NCBI GenBank assembly: GCA_023429345.1
Contig: JAEYVB010000341.1
Coordinates: forward strand, 1 to 5,563
Source: Planctomycetota bacterium
GTDB taxonomy: Bacteria; Planctomycetota; Phycisphaerae; Phycisphaerales; UBA1924
Reading direction: 5' to 3'
DNA length: 5,563 nt
Shown: piece by piece, positions 1-4,947 of the stretch
Layout of the letters: every line of letters begins with the position of its first letter
How positions within the stretch are numbered: position 1 is the first letter of the stretch
Notes under the pieces: model-generated
Databases searched by the model: none
What the model was told of the DNA's origin: nothing
What the model saw: the letters and a program-made list of their open reading frames with translations, nothing else
Made by a program: the position numbers and the translations under genes

Positions 1-927
1 ACCCAGATCGGCGTGGGTGAGGTGCTCTTCGTCGCGGGGCTGATCTTCGTGGCCCGCCCGGCGTCCATCTTCCTCGGCACGCTCCGCGGCGGTCTTTCGC
101 TCCGCGAGCGGCTGATGGCCTCGTTCATGGCGCCGCGCGGGATCGTGGCCGTGTCGCTGGCCTCGATCGTGGCGACCGAGATCGTTCGCGTGTACGGCCC
201 AGGCGCGGACGCATCCCCGGAGGTGGCCGCGGCCGCCGCGACGATGACGGCCCACGCCCGGACACTGGAGTCGCTCCTGATCCTGGTGGTGCTGGTCACG
301 GTGACGATCACGAGCGTCTTCACAGCGCCCGTCGCCAGGCTGCTGCGGGTCCGGGCGGGCCCGCCGAACGGCCTGCTCATCGTCGGCGGCCATGCGCTCG
401 GGCGGCAGCTCGGGTCGATCCTCTCGGGGCTGAAGATCCCGGTGGTGCTCGTCGACAGCAACGCCGCGAACGTGGCGCTGGCGCGGGACGCCGGGCTGGC
501 CGCGTACCAGGGGGATGCGACCGATTCGCGGTGGCTCCAGGAGGTCGTGCTCACGCCGCAGATCGGCATGGTCTTCGCGGCGACCGACAACAGCGATGTG
601 GACGGCGTGGTGGCGCGCTGGGCGCTGGAGCAGTTCGGGCCGGGCTCGGCGTTCCGCTGGTCGCGCCCGACGGTGGAGCAGGCCCGCACGGAGGATGCGG
701 ACCTCTCGGGCCTTCCGGTGGCCGCGCCCGACTATACGCTGCGGGATGCGCTGGCCAAACTGGGCGCGGGCACGCTCTCGCTCACGGTCTGGACCGGGCC
801 GGCCGTCGGATCGACGCCCATCCTGGTCGTGCAGAACGGTCGCCTGAAGCCGGTCCCCAAGGACAAGGAGTGGCAGGCGCAGGCGAGCGGCTCGCAGGTC
901 ATCGGGCTGGCATCGACGAGCGACTAG
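1..927 (+). CDS. Cation:proton antiporter with C-terminal TrkA-N/RCK domain (5' end outside window)
   Basis: The gene is open from the first base (T-Q-I-G-V-G-E...) and ends at TAG 925-927. The GTG at 13 lies inside a membrane helix, so it is probably not the true start and the N-terminal helices lie outside the window. About 308 codons are visible. The first third is hydrophobic and carries a MAPRGIVAVSLAS segment (about 127-162), which resembles the conserved APRG helix of CPA1-type Na+/H+ antiporters. Two further helices lie between about 270 and 340. From about 370 a Rossmann fold begins: a glycine-rich loop GGHALG (385-402), an acidic residue ending the second strand (VVLVD, Asp at 454-456), then GDATD and VFAATDNSDVD. 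This matches TrkA-N/RCK domains, which bind NAD(H) or another nucleotide and gate transport. Expected role: monovalent cation/H+ exchange in the inner membrane, controlled by the cytoplasmic domain. The exact ion cannot be read from the sequence. Family assignment is firm; a CPA2 relative is the main alternative. Confidence 0.88.
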   Translation, partial: TQIGVGEVLFVAGLIFVARPASIFLGTLRGGLSLRERLMASFMAPRGIVAVSLASIVATEIVRVYGPGADASPEVAAAAATMTAHARTLESLLILVVLVTVTITSVFTAPVARLLRVRAGPPNGLLIVGGHALGRQLGSILSGLKIPVVLVDSNAANVALARDAGLAAYQGDATDSRWLQEVVLTPQIGMVFAATDNSDVDGVVARWALEQFGPGSAFRWSRPTVEQARTEDADLSGLPVAAPDYTLRDALAKLGAGTLSLTVWTGPAVGSTPILVVQNGRLKPVPKDKEWQAQASGSQVIGLASTSD

Positions 928-973
928 AAAGAGCCCGTTCGCCGAACTCGGGCGGTGGTACCATCTGCCCGCG

Positions 974-2152
974 ATGCCCGAACCCGCCACCGACTTCCGC
1001 CGGCACATCCCCAACATCCTGACCCTGTCGCGCCTGGCCTGGGCAGTGGCGTTCTTCATCGTCCTGAGCCTCTGGTCGTACGCGCGGTCGCCGCTGCTGG
1101 GCGGGGCCGGCGTGGACTGGCACCTCGTGGGGGCGGCCGTGCTCTTTGCCGTCGGGGCGGCGACGGACTTTGTCGACGGGTACCTGGCCCGCCGCTGGGG
1201 CGTGGTGAGCGCGTTCGGGCGGATCATGGACCCCTTCGCGGACAAGCTGCTGGTGATCGGGGCCTTCGTGTTCCTCGCGGGTCCGGCCTTCGCCCACCGG
1301 GGGGCGCAGGTGTCGGGCGTGCTGCCGTGGATGGCGGTGGTGATCCTCGGACGCGAACTCCTGGTGACGAGCCTCCGCGCCGCCGTCGAGGGACGGGGGG
1401 TGTCGTTCGCCGCGACCGCGAGCGGCAAGTGGAAGATGGTGCTCCAGTCGCTCACCGTACCGGCGGTGCTCGTGCTGGTGCATTTCCTGCACGAGGACCG
1501 GGCGGGTTGGGCGCACTACCTCATCCGTGTGCTCGCCTGGGGTACGGTGGTGGTAACGGCATGGTCGGGGGTGCCCTACATCATGCGGGCGGTCATCGCG
1601 CTGCGGTCGGACGGTCTGGGCGGCCCGCCGTCGCACGAGGGGCTCACGCCCATGGAGACGCTGTGGATCACCACGTTCGGCCTGGGGTTTCTGCGGCCGG
1701 CGCCGGGGACGTGGGGCTCGCTGCCGCCGTGCGCGCTGGCGGCGGTCCTCGTGCTGGCGGGCGTGGGGCCGGCGGAGAATGCACTCGTCTACAACCTCAT
1801 CATGGCCGGAGTCATCGTCGGGTTCTTCATCGTCTGCGCCTACCTGGGCCCGGGCGCTGAGCAACGCTTCGGACGCAAGGATCCCTCCCACGTGGTCGCG
1901 GATGAGACGGCCGGCATGGCCCTGACCCTGATGGGGATGCCCGCGGCCGCGATGAGCGGTTTCTGGCCCATGGTGCTGTGGGTGGGATTCGCCTTTGTCG
2001 TGTTCCGGATCCTGGACATCCTCAAACCGTTCCCCGCCTACAGGATCCAGAAGCTGCCCGGCGGATGGGGCGTCGTGCTGGACGACCTGGTGTCGGGGCT
2101 GTACGCGTTCCTGGTGGTGCAGGGGGTGACGCGGGGCCTGATGTCGATGTGA
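974..2152 (+). CDS. Fused phosphatidylglycerophosphate synthase-phosphatidylglycerophosphatase A (PgsA-PgpA)
   Basis: This 392-residue protein appears to join two enzymes. Residues 1-210 are a CDP-alcohol phosphatidyltransferase with the full signature D65-x2-D68-G69-x2-A72-R73-x8-G82-x3-D86-x3-D90. The HIPNILTLSRLAWA start is typical of PgsA, which makes phosphatidylglycerophosphate from CDP-diacylglycerol and glycerol-3-phosphate. Residues 228-392 match PgpA, which removes the phosphate to give phosphatidylglycerol: TTFGLGF (233-239), PAPGTWGSL (242-250), DPSHVVADETAG (303-314), FRILDILKPFP (344-354) and GGWGVVLDD (363-371). A short polar linker (about 211-227) separates them. Both parts contain several membrane helices. 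There is no stop or frame change between them, and all listed motifs are intact. ATG 974 is chosen because the PgsA N-terminus follows directly. I see no clear Shine-Dalgarno sequence. The gene lies 46 bp after the antiporter on the same strand, so co-transcription is possible. The domain calls are strong; activity of both halves is inferred. Confidence 0.93.
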   Translation: MPEPATDFRRHIPNILTLSRLAWAVAFFIVLSLWSYARSPLLGGAGVDWHLVGAAVLFAVGAATDFVDGYLARRWGVVSAFGRIMDPFADKLLVIGAFVFLAGPAFAHRGAQVSGVLPWMAVVILGRELLVTSLRAAVEGRGVSFAATASGKWKMVLQSLTVPAVLVLVHFLHEDRAGWAHYLIRVLAWGTVVVTAWSGVPYIMRAVIALRSDGLGGPPSHEGLTPMETLWITTFGLGFLRPAPGTWGSLPPCALAAVLVLAGVGPAENALVYNLIMAGVIVGFFIVCAYLGPGAEQRFGRKDPSHVVADETAGMALTLMGMPAAAMSGFWPMVLWVGFAFVVFRILDILKPFPAYRIQKLPGGWGVVLDDLVSGLYAFLVVQGVTRGLMSM

Positions 2153-2153
2153 C

Positions 2154-2891
2154 TCAGGCCGACGGGCCCCACGCGCGCGGGTTTCGCACGCGCCGGTGCT
2201 CGCGCGTGAGCCGCGCGCCCACCGACGCGAGCCGGCGGTAGATCAGCATGCCCAGGAGCATAAGCAGCACGGGGATGAGCGTCTGCGAGAAGGTCAGCGG
2301 CGGGCCGCTTTCGAGCTGATCGAAGGCGGCCAGGTCCCAGGCGATGTGCAGGGCGACGGCCGCGGCGAGCGAGCCGGCCGCGGCGATGTGCGCGGAGCTG
2401 TGCCGCATCGTGAGCAGCCCCAGCCCGAAGGCGCCGATCCCCCCCATGATGAGGTGGCCGACGAGGCGGACGGGCTCGGTCGCGGGGAGCGAGCGGAGGT
2501 GCACCTGCCCGGCGATGAGGGCGGCCGACTCCTCGATCGCGGCGCCCAGGCCGACGAAGGACCCGTAGATGAGTCCATCGAGCGGATCGTTGAAATGCCT
2601 CCGCGCCGCGAGCACGATGACGAGGACGCCGAGCGCCTTGAAGACCTCCTCGACAACGCCAGCGAGGAACGCGAGCCCGGTGTAGCCGAAGGGCAGGCCG
2701 CGGCCGTGGATGAACTCGATGGCGCCGACCTCGACGTAGTACGACGCCATCATGCCGAGGGCGCCCAGGCCGATCGCGCCGAGGATCAGGGGCCACGGCT
2801 CGCGGTCGTATAGGTCGTAGCGCACCACGGCGAGGCCGATGCCGAGCGAGCAGAAGGCCAGCGTCAGGTAGAGGGTGAACGCGGGGAACAC
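2154..2891 (-). CDS. prsW: PrsW-family intramembrane metalloprotease
   Basis: This 245-residue, very hydrophobic protein has about seven or eight predicted membrane helices. The N-terminal RYDLYDREPWPL (24-35) is the charged loop usual after the first helix of PrsW proteins. Then come the putative catalytic EExxK motif (E81, E82, K85), FNDPLDGLIYGSFVGLGAAIEE (acidic residues D102, D105, E120, E121), H146 and HIAWD (H182, D186). In Bacillus, PrsW makes the first cut in the anti-sigma factor RsiW. PrsW homologues elsewhere belong to a wider membrane protease group (CPBP-like), often with unknown substrates. GTG 2889-2891 is the only upstream start possible, because an in-frame TGA lies two codons before it. 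The stop is one base from the stop of the convergent pgsA-pgpA gene. The gene follows the VOC gene by 75 bp on the same strand. No sigma or anti-sigma gene is visible, so the substrate is unknown. Confidence 0.88.
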   Translation of the reverse strand: MFPAFTLYLTLAFCSLGIGLAVVRYDLYDREPWPLILGAIGLGALGMMASYYVEVGAIEFIHGRGLPFGYTGLAFLAGVVEEVFKALGVLVIVLAARRHFNDPLDGLIYGSFVGLGAAIEESAALIAGQVHLRSLPATEPVRLVGHLIMGGIGAFGLGLLTMRHSSAHIAAAGSLAAAVALHIAWDLAAFDQLESGPPLTFSQTLIPVLLMLLGMLIYRRLASVGARLTREHRRVRNPRAWGPSA

Positions 2892-2966
2892 CTCTCACTA
2901 TCGGACGGATTCCGGGCCGACTTTGGGTCCGAGAAGAGCGGCGCCACCCGGCCGGATGCCCGTGTT

Positions 2967-3446
2967 CTAGCGGCCCGCGGCCGCGGTTTTGAGCTGCGCG
3001 ATATCGAGCTTGACCATCTGCCAAACGGCGTGCAGGACCTTGTCCCCGTTGGGCCCCTTGGCGAGCTCGGGGAGGATGGCCGGGACGATCTGCCAGCGGA
3101 GGCCGAACCGATCCATGAGCCAGCCGCACTGAACGGCAGCGCCGCCGCCGGAGGTGAGCGCATCCCAGTAGCGGTCGAGCTCGGCCTGGTCCTCGCAGGT
3201 GACGACGAGGGAGATGGCCTCGTTGAACTTCGCGTGCGGCCCGCCGTTGAGGGCCGTGAACTGCTGGCCGGCGAGCTCGAAGATGACGGTCATCACGGTC
3301 CCGGCGGGGGTTGGCGCGCCCTCGGGGTAGCGGGTAATGTCGATGATGCGCGAGTTCGGGAAGATCGAGACGTAGAACCTCGCGGCCTCCTCCGCGTTCG
3401 CTTCGTACCAGAGCATGGGGGCGATTTTCTGGGTGGCGATCGGCAT
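2967..3446 (-). CDS. VOC superfamily protein, PhnB / 3-demethylubiquinone methyltransferase-like domain
   Basis: The product is 159 residues if translation starts at ATG 3444-3446, as preferred here because MPIATQKIAPMLWYEANAEEAARFYVSIFPNSRI is the usual N-terminus of this family. A GTG at 3480-3482 would add 12 residues (MAPERARAVASR) that look non-homologous. Recognisable parts are LWYEANAEEAARFYVSIF (12-29), FELAGQQFTALNGGP (56-70), the FNEAISLVVTCEDQAELDRYWDAL stretch (74-97), then CGWLMDRFGLRWQIVP (107-122) and a WQMVKLDIAQL tail (142-152). These are the paired beta-alpha-beta-beta-beta modules of the glyoxalase/VOC fold. Pfam names the family after a ubiquinone methyltransferase, but most members have no proven methyltransferase activity, and no reaction can be assigned here. 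It lies 75 bp upstream of prsW on the same strand, and a weak operon with it is possible. It is divergent from the MBL-fold gene. Confidence 0.87.
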   Translation of the reverse strand: MPIATQKIAPMLWYEANAEEAARFYVSIFPNSRIIDITRYPEGAPTPAGTVMTVIFELAGQQFTALNGGPHAKFNEAISLVVTCEDQAELDRYWDALTSGGGAAVQCGWLMDRFGLRWQIVPAILPELAKGPNGDKVLHAVWQMVKLDIAQLKTAAAGR

Positions 3447-3501
3447 TCGGGATGCTACGGCACGGGCCCGTTCCGGTGCCACAGCGCCCGAGGGCCCGGG
3501 C

Positions 3502-3618
3502 TCAGACGCCCGATGCGGCGTAGTCGGGCGCGAGCGTCTGCTTCATCACCTCGTCGAGCTCCAGGAGGGCCCGGGCGCAATCGCCCCGAGCGGCCCCCAA
3601 CGCATGCCAAGGATTCAC
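3502..3618 (-). CDS. Possible 38-residue small ORF or gene remnant
   Basis: On the - strand, GTG 3616-3618 opens a 38-codon frame ending at TGA 3502-3504. The peptide ends LLELDEVMKQTLAPDYAASGV and reads like ordinary protein: a mixed amphipathic segment with no long Arg/Pro/Gly runs, unlike nearby shadow frames. From the ninth codon onward, third positions are almost all G or C, as in the clear genes. An AAAAAGGA purine stretch lies just upstream but only three to four bases from the GTG, which is tight. It could be a real small protein, the tail of a decayed gene, or chance. I do not recognise a family. It lies upstream of the VOC gene in the same direction (55 bp), and its start is 24 bp from the divergent MBL-fold start. 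Confidence 0.28.
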   Translation of the reverse strand: MNPWHALGAARGDCARALLELDEVMKQTLAPDYAASGV

Positions 3619-3631
3619 AGGTCCTTTTTGT

Positions 3632-3637
3632 GGAGAA
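3632..3637 (+). promoter_or_regulatory. Ribosome binding site deciding the MBL-fold gene start
   Basis: GGAGAA sits on the + strand with seven bases between GGAG and GTG 3643-3645. It supports GTG 3643 over the earlier ATG 3604, which has no purine-rich stretch before it, and over the next GTG at 3652, which would be 16 bases away. It is the clearest Shine-Dalgarno sequence in the window. Confidence 0.6.
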
Positions 3638-3642
3638 GCCGA

Positions 3643-4440
3643 GTGACCAGAGTGCATCATCTCAACTGCGGCACGCTGCACGTGCCGCCGGGTCCGCGGG
3701 CGGCGTGCCATTGCCTGCTCATCGAGACCGACCGCGGGGAGGGGCTGGCGCTGGTGGATACGGGGATCGGGCTGGAGGATGTGCGCCGGCCGCTGGAGCG
3801 GATCGGGACTGAGGCGATCGAGGCAGCGGGATTTCAGTTTGATGAGGCGCAGACGGCGCTGCGACAGATCGAGGCGATGGGGCTCCGCCCCGAGGCTGTG
3901 CGGGACATCGTGCTGACGCACGCCGACCCGGACCACGCGGGAGGGCTGGCGGACTTCCCCTGGGCGCGGGTGCACATCTCGGAGGAGGAGCACCGGAGCC
4001 TCACCCGCGGCGAGCCGCCGGCGAGGCTCCCGCGCTACAGCCAGCCGCAGTTCGCCCACGGGCCGGACTGGCGCGCGCACGCGGCGGAGAATGGAACAAC
4101 GCGGGACTGGTTCGGGCTCGAGGCGCGGGAGCTGCGGCTCTCGATCGGTGCGGAGGCGCTGCTGGTCCCGCTTTTCGGGCACACGCACGGGCACTGCGGC
4201 GTGGCGGTGCGGACGCAAGGGCGTTGGGTGCTGCACGCGGGCGATGCCTATTACCTGCGCGCGGAGCTGGAGCGGGATGACCACCCGGTGTCGGCGCTGG
4301 CCGCGGCCAGGGCGGACGATGACGCGATGCGGCGGGCGAGCCTCGAGCACCTCCGAACTCTTGCTCGCGACCACGCTTCGGAGCTAGAGATGTTCGGGTA
4401 CCACGACTTCGGGGAGTTTCCGGCCGCGGGTCCGAGGTGA
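3643..4440 (+). CDS. Metallo-beta-lactamase-fold hydrolase (variant HADPDH metal motif)
   Basis: The protein is 265 residues from GTG 3643, chosen for its Shine-Dalgarno sequence and because homology-like sequence (VHHLNCGTLHVPP) starts there. MBL-fold landmarks come in order: a LALVDTGIG strand (35-43), ILTHADPDHAGGL (motif H93-x-D95-x-D97-H98), LFGHTHGHCGVAV (first His H180), VLHAGDAYY (D201) and MFGYHDF (H254). These correspond to the metal ligands of the superfamily, except that the second His of HxHxDH is Asp95. This variant occurs in other MBL-fold proteins, so loss of activity should not be assumed. The overall form, with a 40-60 residue insert before the motif and a His near the C-terminus, resembles lactonase-like or general hydrolase members (AiiA/GloB relatives). 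The substrate cannot be predicted. No signal peptide is seen, so the protein is probably cytoplasmic. The gene is divergent from the VOC gene and followed by the repeat-rich spacer. Confidence 0.87.
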   Translation: MTRVHHLNCGTLHVPPGPRAACHCLLIETDRGEGLALVDTGIGLEDVRRPLERIGTEAIEAAGFQFDEAQTALRQIEAMGLRPEAVRDIVLTHADPDHAGGLADFPWARVHISEEEHRSLTRGEPPARLPRYSQPQFAHGPDWRAHAAENGTTRDWFGLEARELRLSIGAEALLVPLFGHTHGHCGVAVRTQGRWVLHAGDAYYLRAELERDDHPVSALAAARADDDAMRRASLEHLRTLARDHASELEMFGYHDFGEFPAAGPR

Positions 4441-4445
4441 GCGAG

Positions 4446-4523
4446 GGCGGGTTGGCACCAAGATCGAAGTAAAACCGTGGCGGGGTGGCACCAAGATCAA
4501 AGTGAAACCCTGCCACCAAGATG
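4446..4523 (+). repeat. 33-bp direct repeats, two full copies and one partial
   Basis: Copy one is 4446-4478 and copy two is 4479-4511, adjacent and differing at four of 33 positions. Each begins with GGCGGG(T/G)TGGCACC and continues AAGATC(G/A)AAGT(A/G)AAACC. A partial third copy, GCCACCAAGATG, follows at 4512-4523. The first 14 bases of copy two occur perfectly in inverted orientation in the 41-bp repeats downstream. The period is a multiple of three, so a coding origin cannot be excluded on that ground alone. Confidence 0.85.
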
Positions 4524-4539
4524 CCCGGCTTTGCGGGTT

Positions 4540-4579
4540 TCTCGGTGCTCCCCCCGCCCCGCACGCCGGAGCACCGAGA
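4540..4579. repeat. 12-bp perfect inverted repeat
   Basis: TCTCGGTGCTCC (4540-4551) is followed, after a 16-base loop, by its exact reverse complement GGAGCACCGAGA (4568-4579). As RNA it would form a strong hairpin. No U-run follows on either strand, so an intrinsic terminator is not a good explanation. The right arm also pairs with a different downstream segment (4590-4599). Confidence 0.8.
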
Positions 4580-4599
4580 TCGCAGAGCCGATCTCGGTG
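4572..4599. repeat. 10-bp perfect inverted repeat overlapping its neighbours
   Basis: CACCGAGATC (4572-4581) pairs exactly with GATCTCGGTG (4590-4599) across an eight-base loop. Its left arm overlaps the right arm of the 4540-4579 hairpin, and its right arm overlaps the left arm of the next hairpin (4596-4603). Only alternate members of the chain can fold at once. Confidence 0.8.
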
Positions 4600-4672
4600 G
4601 CACGCCGGGAAGACCTCGGTGCCACCCCGCCGTCTCGGTGGCACGCCGGAAAGACCTCGGTGCCACCCCGCC
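4592..4672. repeat. 41-bp direct repeat pair, each with an internal 8-bp hairpin
   Basis: Copy one is 4592-4632 and copy two starts at 4633. They are adjacent and differ at one internal base (G/A in the loop) before the last position. Each copy holds GGTGGCAC and its reverse complement GTGCCACC separated by 15 bases (4596-4603 with 4619-4626; 4637-4644 with 4660-4667). Each ends in GGTGCCACCCCGCC (4618-4631 and 4659-4672), the reverse complement of the 14 bases opening the 33-bp repeat at 4479. A 41-bp period is not a multiple of three, so the two copies would be read in different frames. That argues against a coding repeat. Confidence 0.88.
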
Positions 4673-4679
4673 TGATACA

Positions 4680-4802
4680 CGATGACCGTGCGCTGCCACA
4701 CGATCATCGTGCGCTGAAAGACGACGGGCGTGCGCTGAAAGACGATCGCCGTGCGCTGGCGAATGAGCGTGCGCTGCCAAACGATCATCGTGCGCCGCCG
4801 CC
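4680..4802. repeat. Tandem array of six ~21-bp units with invariant CGTGCGCTG core
   Basis: Units are 4680-4700, 4701-4721, 4722-4742, 4743-4763, 4764-4781 (18 bp) and 4782-4802. The consensus is CGATNNNCGTGCGCTG plus five looser bases. The nine-base CGTGCGCTG is invariant in the first five units and has one change in the last. The three bases before it differ from unit to unit (GAC, CAT, GGG, CGC, GAG, CAT). A 21-bp period is about two helical turns, so a bound protein would meet each core on the same DNA face. Alternatively, read on -, the units give a heptapeptide pattern ending QRT. It is not a CRISPR array, because there are no spacers of CRISPR size. Confidence 0.88.
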
Positions 4803-4803
4803 A

Positions 4804-4822
4804 GGGGGACCTACGGTCCCCC
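4804..4822. repeat. Compact GC hairpin, 8-bp stem and 3-base loop
   Basis: GGGGGACC (4804-4811) and its exact complement GGTCCCCC (4815-4822) flank TAC. It would be a very stable RNA hairpin on either strand. No T-run follows on + (CCCGGCACCCC) or on -, so it lacks the usual second half of an intrinsic terminator. It sits two bases beyond the end of the 21-bp array. Confidence 0.65.
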
Positions 4823-4947
4823 CGGCACCCCCTCCCTTCAAAGCACCGAGCCGACCTCGCCCGTTCCCGACCGCCCCCTCCCGCCAACCACTTATACAAT
4901 TCCGCCGCCCGCCGGGACGTGCCGGAGCGGGCGGCCCGGTGTCGCCG

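Larger units (their letters stand above)
3447..3642. promoter_or_regulatory. Divergent spacer between VOC and MBL-fold genes
   Basis: These 196 bases separate the start codons of two divergent genes, so they should hold promoters for both. No convincing -35/-10 pair could be picked by eye on either strand. A TTCACA hexamer at 3614-3619 resembles a -35 box on +, but nothing suitable follows at about 17 bp. On the - strand a TAGCAT hexamer sits five bases before ATG 3446. A short GC inverted repeat (3486-3490 with 3497-3501) is present. The same spacer holds the possible small ORF at 3502-3618, which would leave little room for separate promoters. Confidence 0.4.
4441..4947. other. Gene-free, repeat-rich convergent spacer
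   Basis: About 507 bases lie between two converging genes and hold no convincing gene. Several frames on both strands stay open through much of it, but only because the DNA is GC-rich and repetitive. From left to right it contains two and a partial 33-bp direct repeats, a 12-bp inverted repeat, two 41-bp direct repeats, a six-unit 21-bp array, and a strong GC hairpin. From about 4823 to 4947 I see only GC-rich sequence with one AT-rich island (CTTATACAATT, 4891-4901) that has TACAAT on + and TATAAG on - but no matching -35 box. No T-run terminator is evident for either flanking gene. Confidence 0.7.

Noticed and set aside
931..953. Terminator between the antiporter and pgsA-pgpA genes
   Set aside because: The only inverted repeat is GCCCG/CGGGC with an 11-base loop and no T-run. 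It is too weak in DNA of this GC content.
899..1891. Long - strand open frame opposite pgsA-pgpA
   Set aside because: It is rich in Arg/His/Pro with no family resemblance, and lies fully opposite a gene with perfect enzyme motifs. High GC keeps such frames open.
3619..4374. Long - strand open frame opposite the MBL-fold gene
   Set aside because: Composition is Arg/Pro-rich and it shadows a real gene. Only its last 38 codons (3502-3618), which lie outside that gene, are kept as a doubtful candidate.
4524..4540. Terminator after the MBL-fold gene (CCCG...CGGG then TTT)
   Set aside because: The stem is only four base pairs and the T-run is three bases.
4680..4802. CRISPR array
   Set aside because: Units are contiguous 18-21 bp with a 9-bp core and no 25-40 bp spacers. 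No cas genes are visible.
4384..4899. 171-codon - strand frame through the repeat region, with QRT heptapeptides
   Set aside because: It needs a TTG start without a good ribosome site, overlaps the MBL-fold gene end, and crosses the 41-bp repeats whose two copies are read in different frames. The + strand is equally open. Kept only as an alternative reading of the 21-bp array.
4891..4901. Promoter at the AT-rich island CTTATACAATT
   Set aside because: Both strands show a -10-like hexamer, but neither has a -35-like hexamer at suitable spacing, and no gene starts just downstream.
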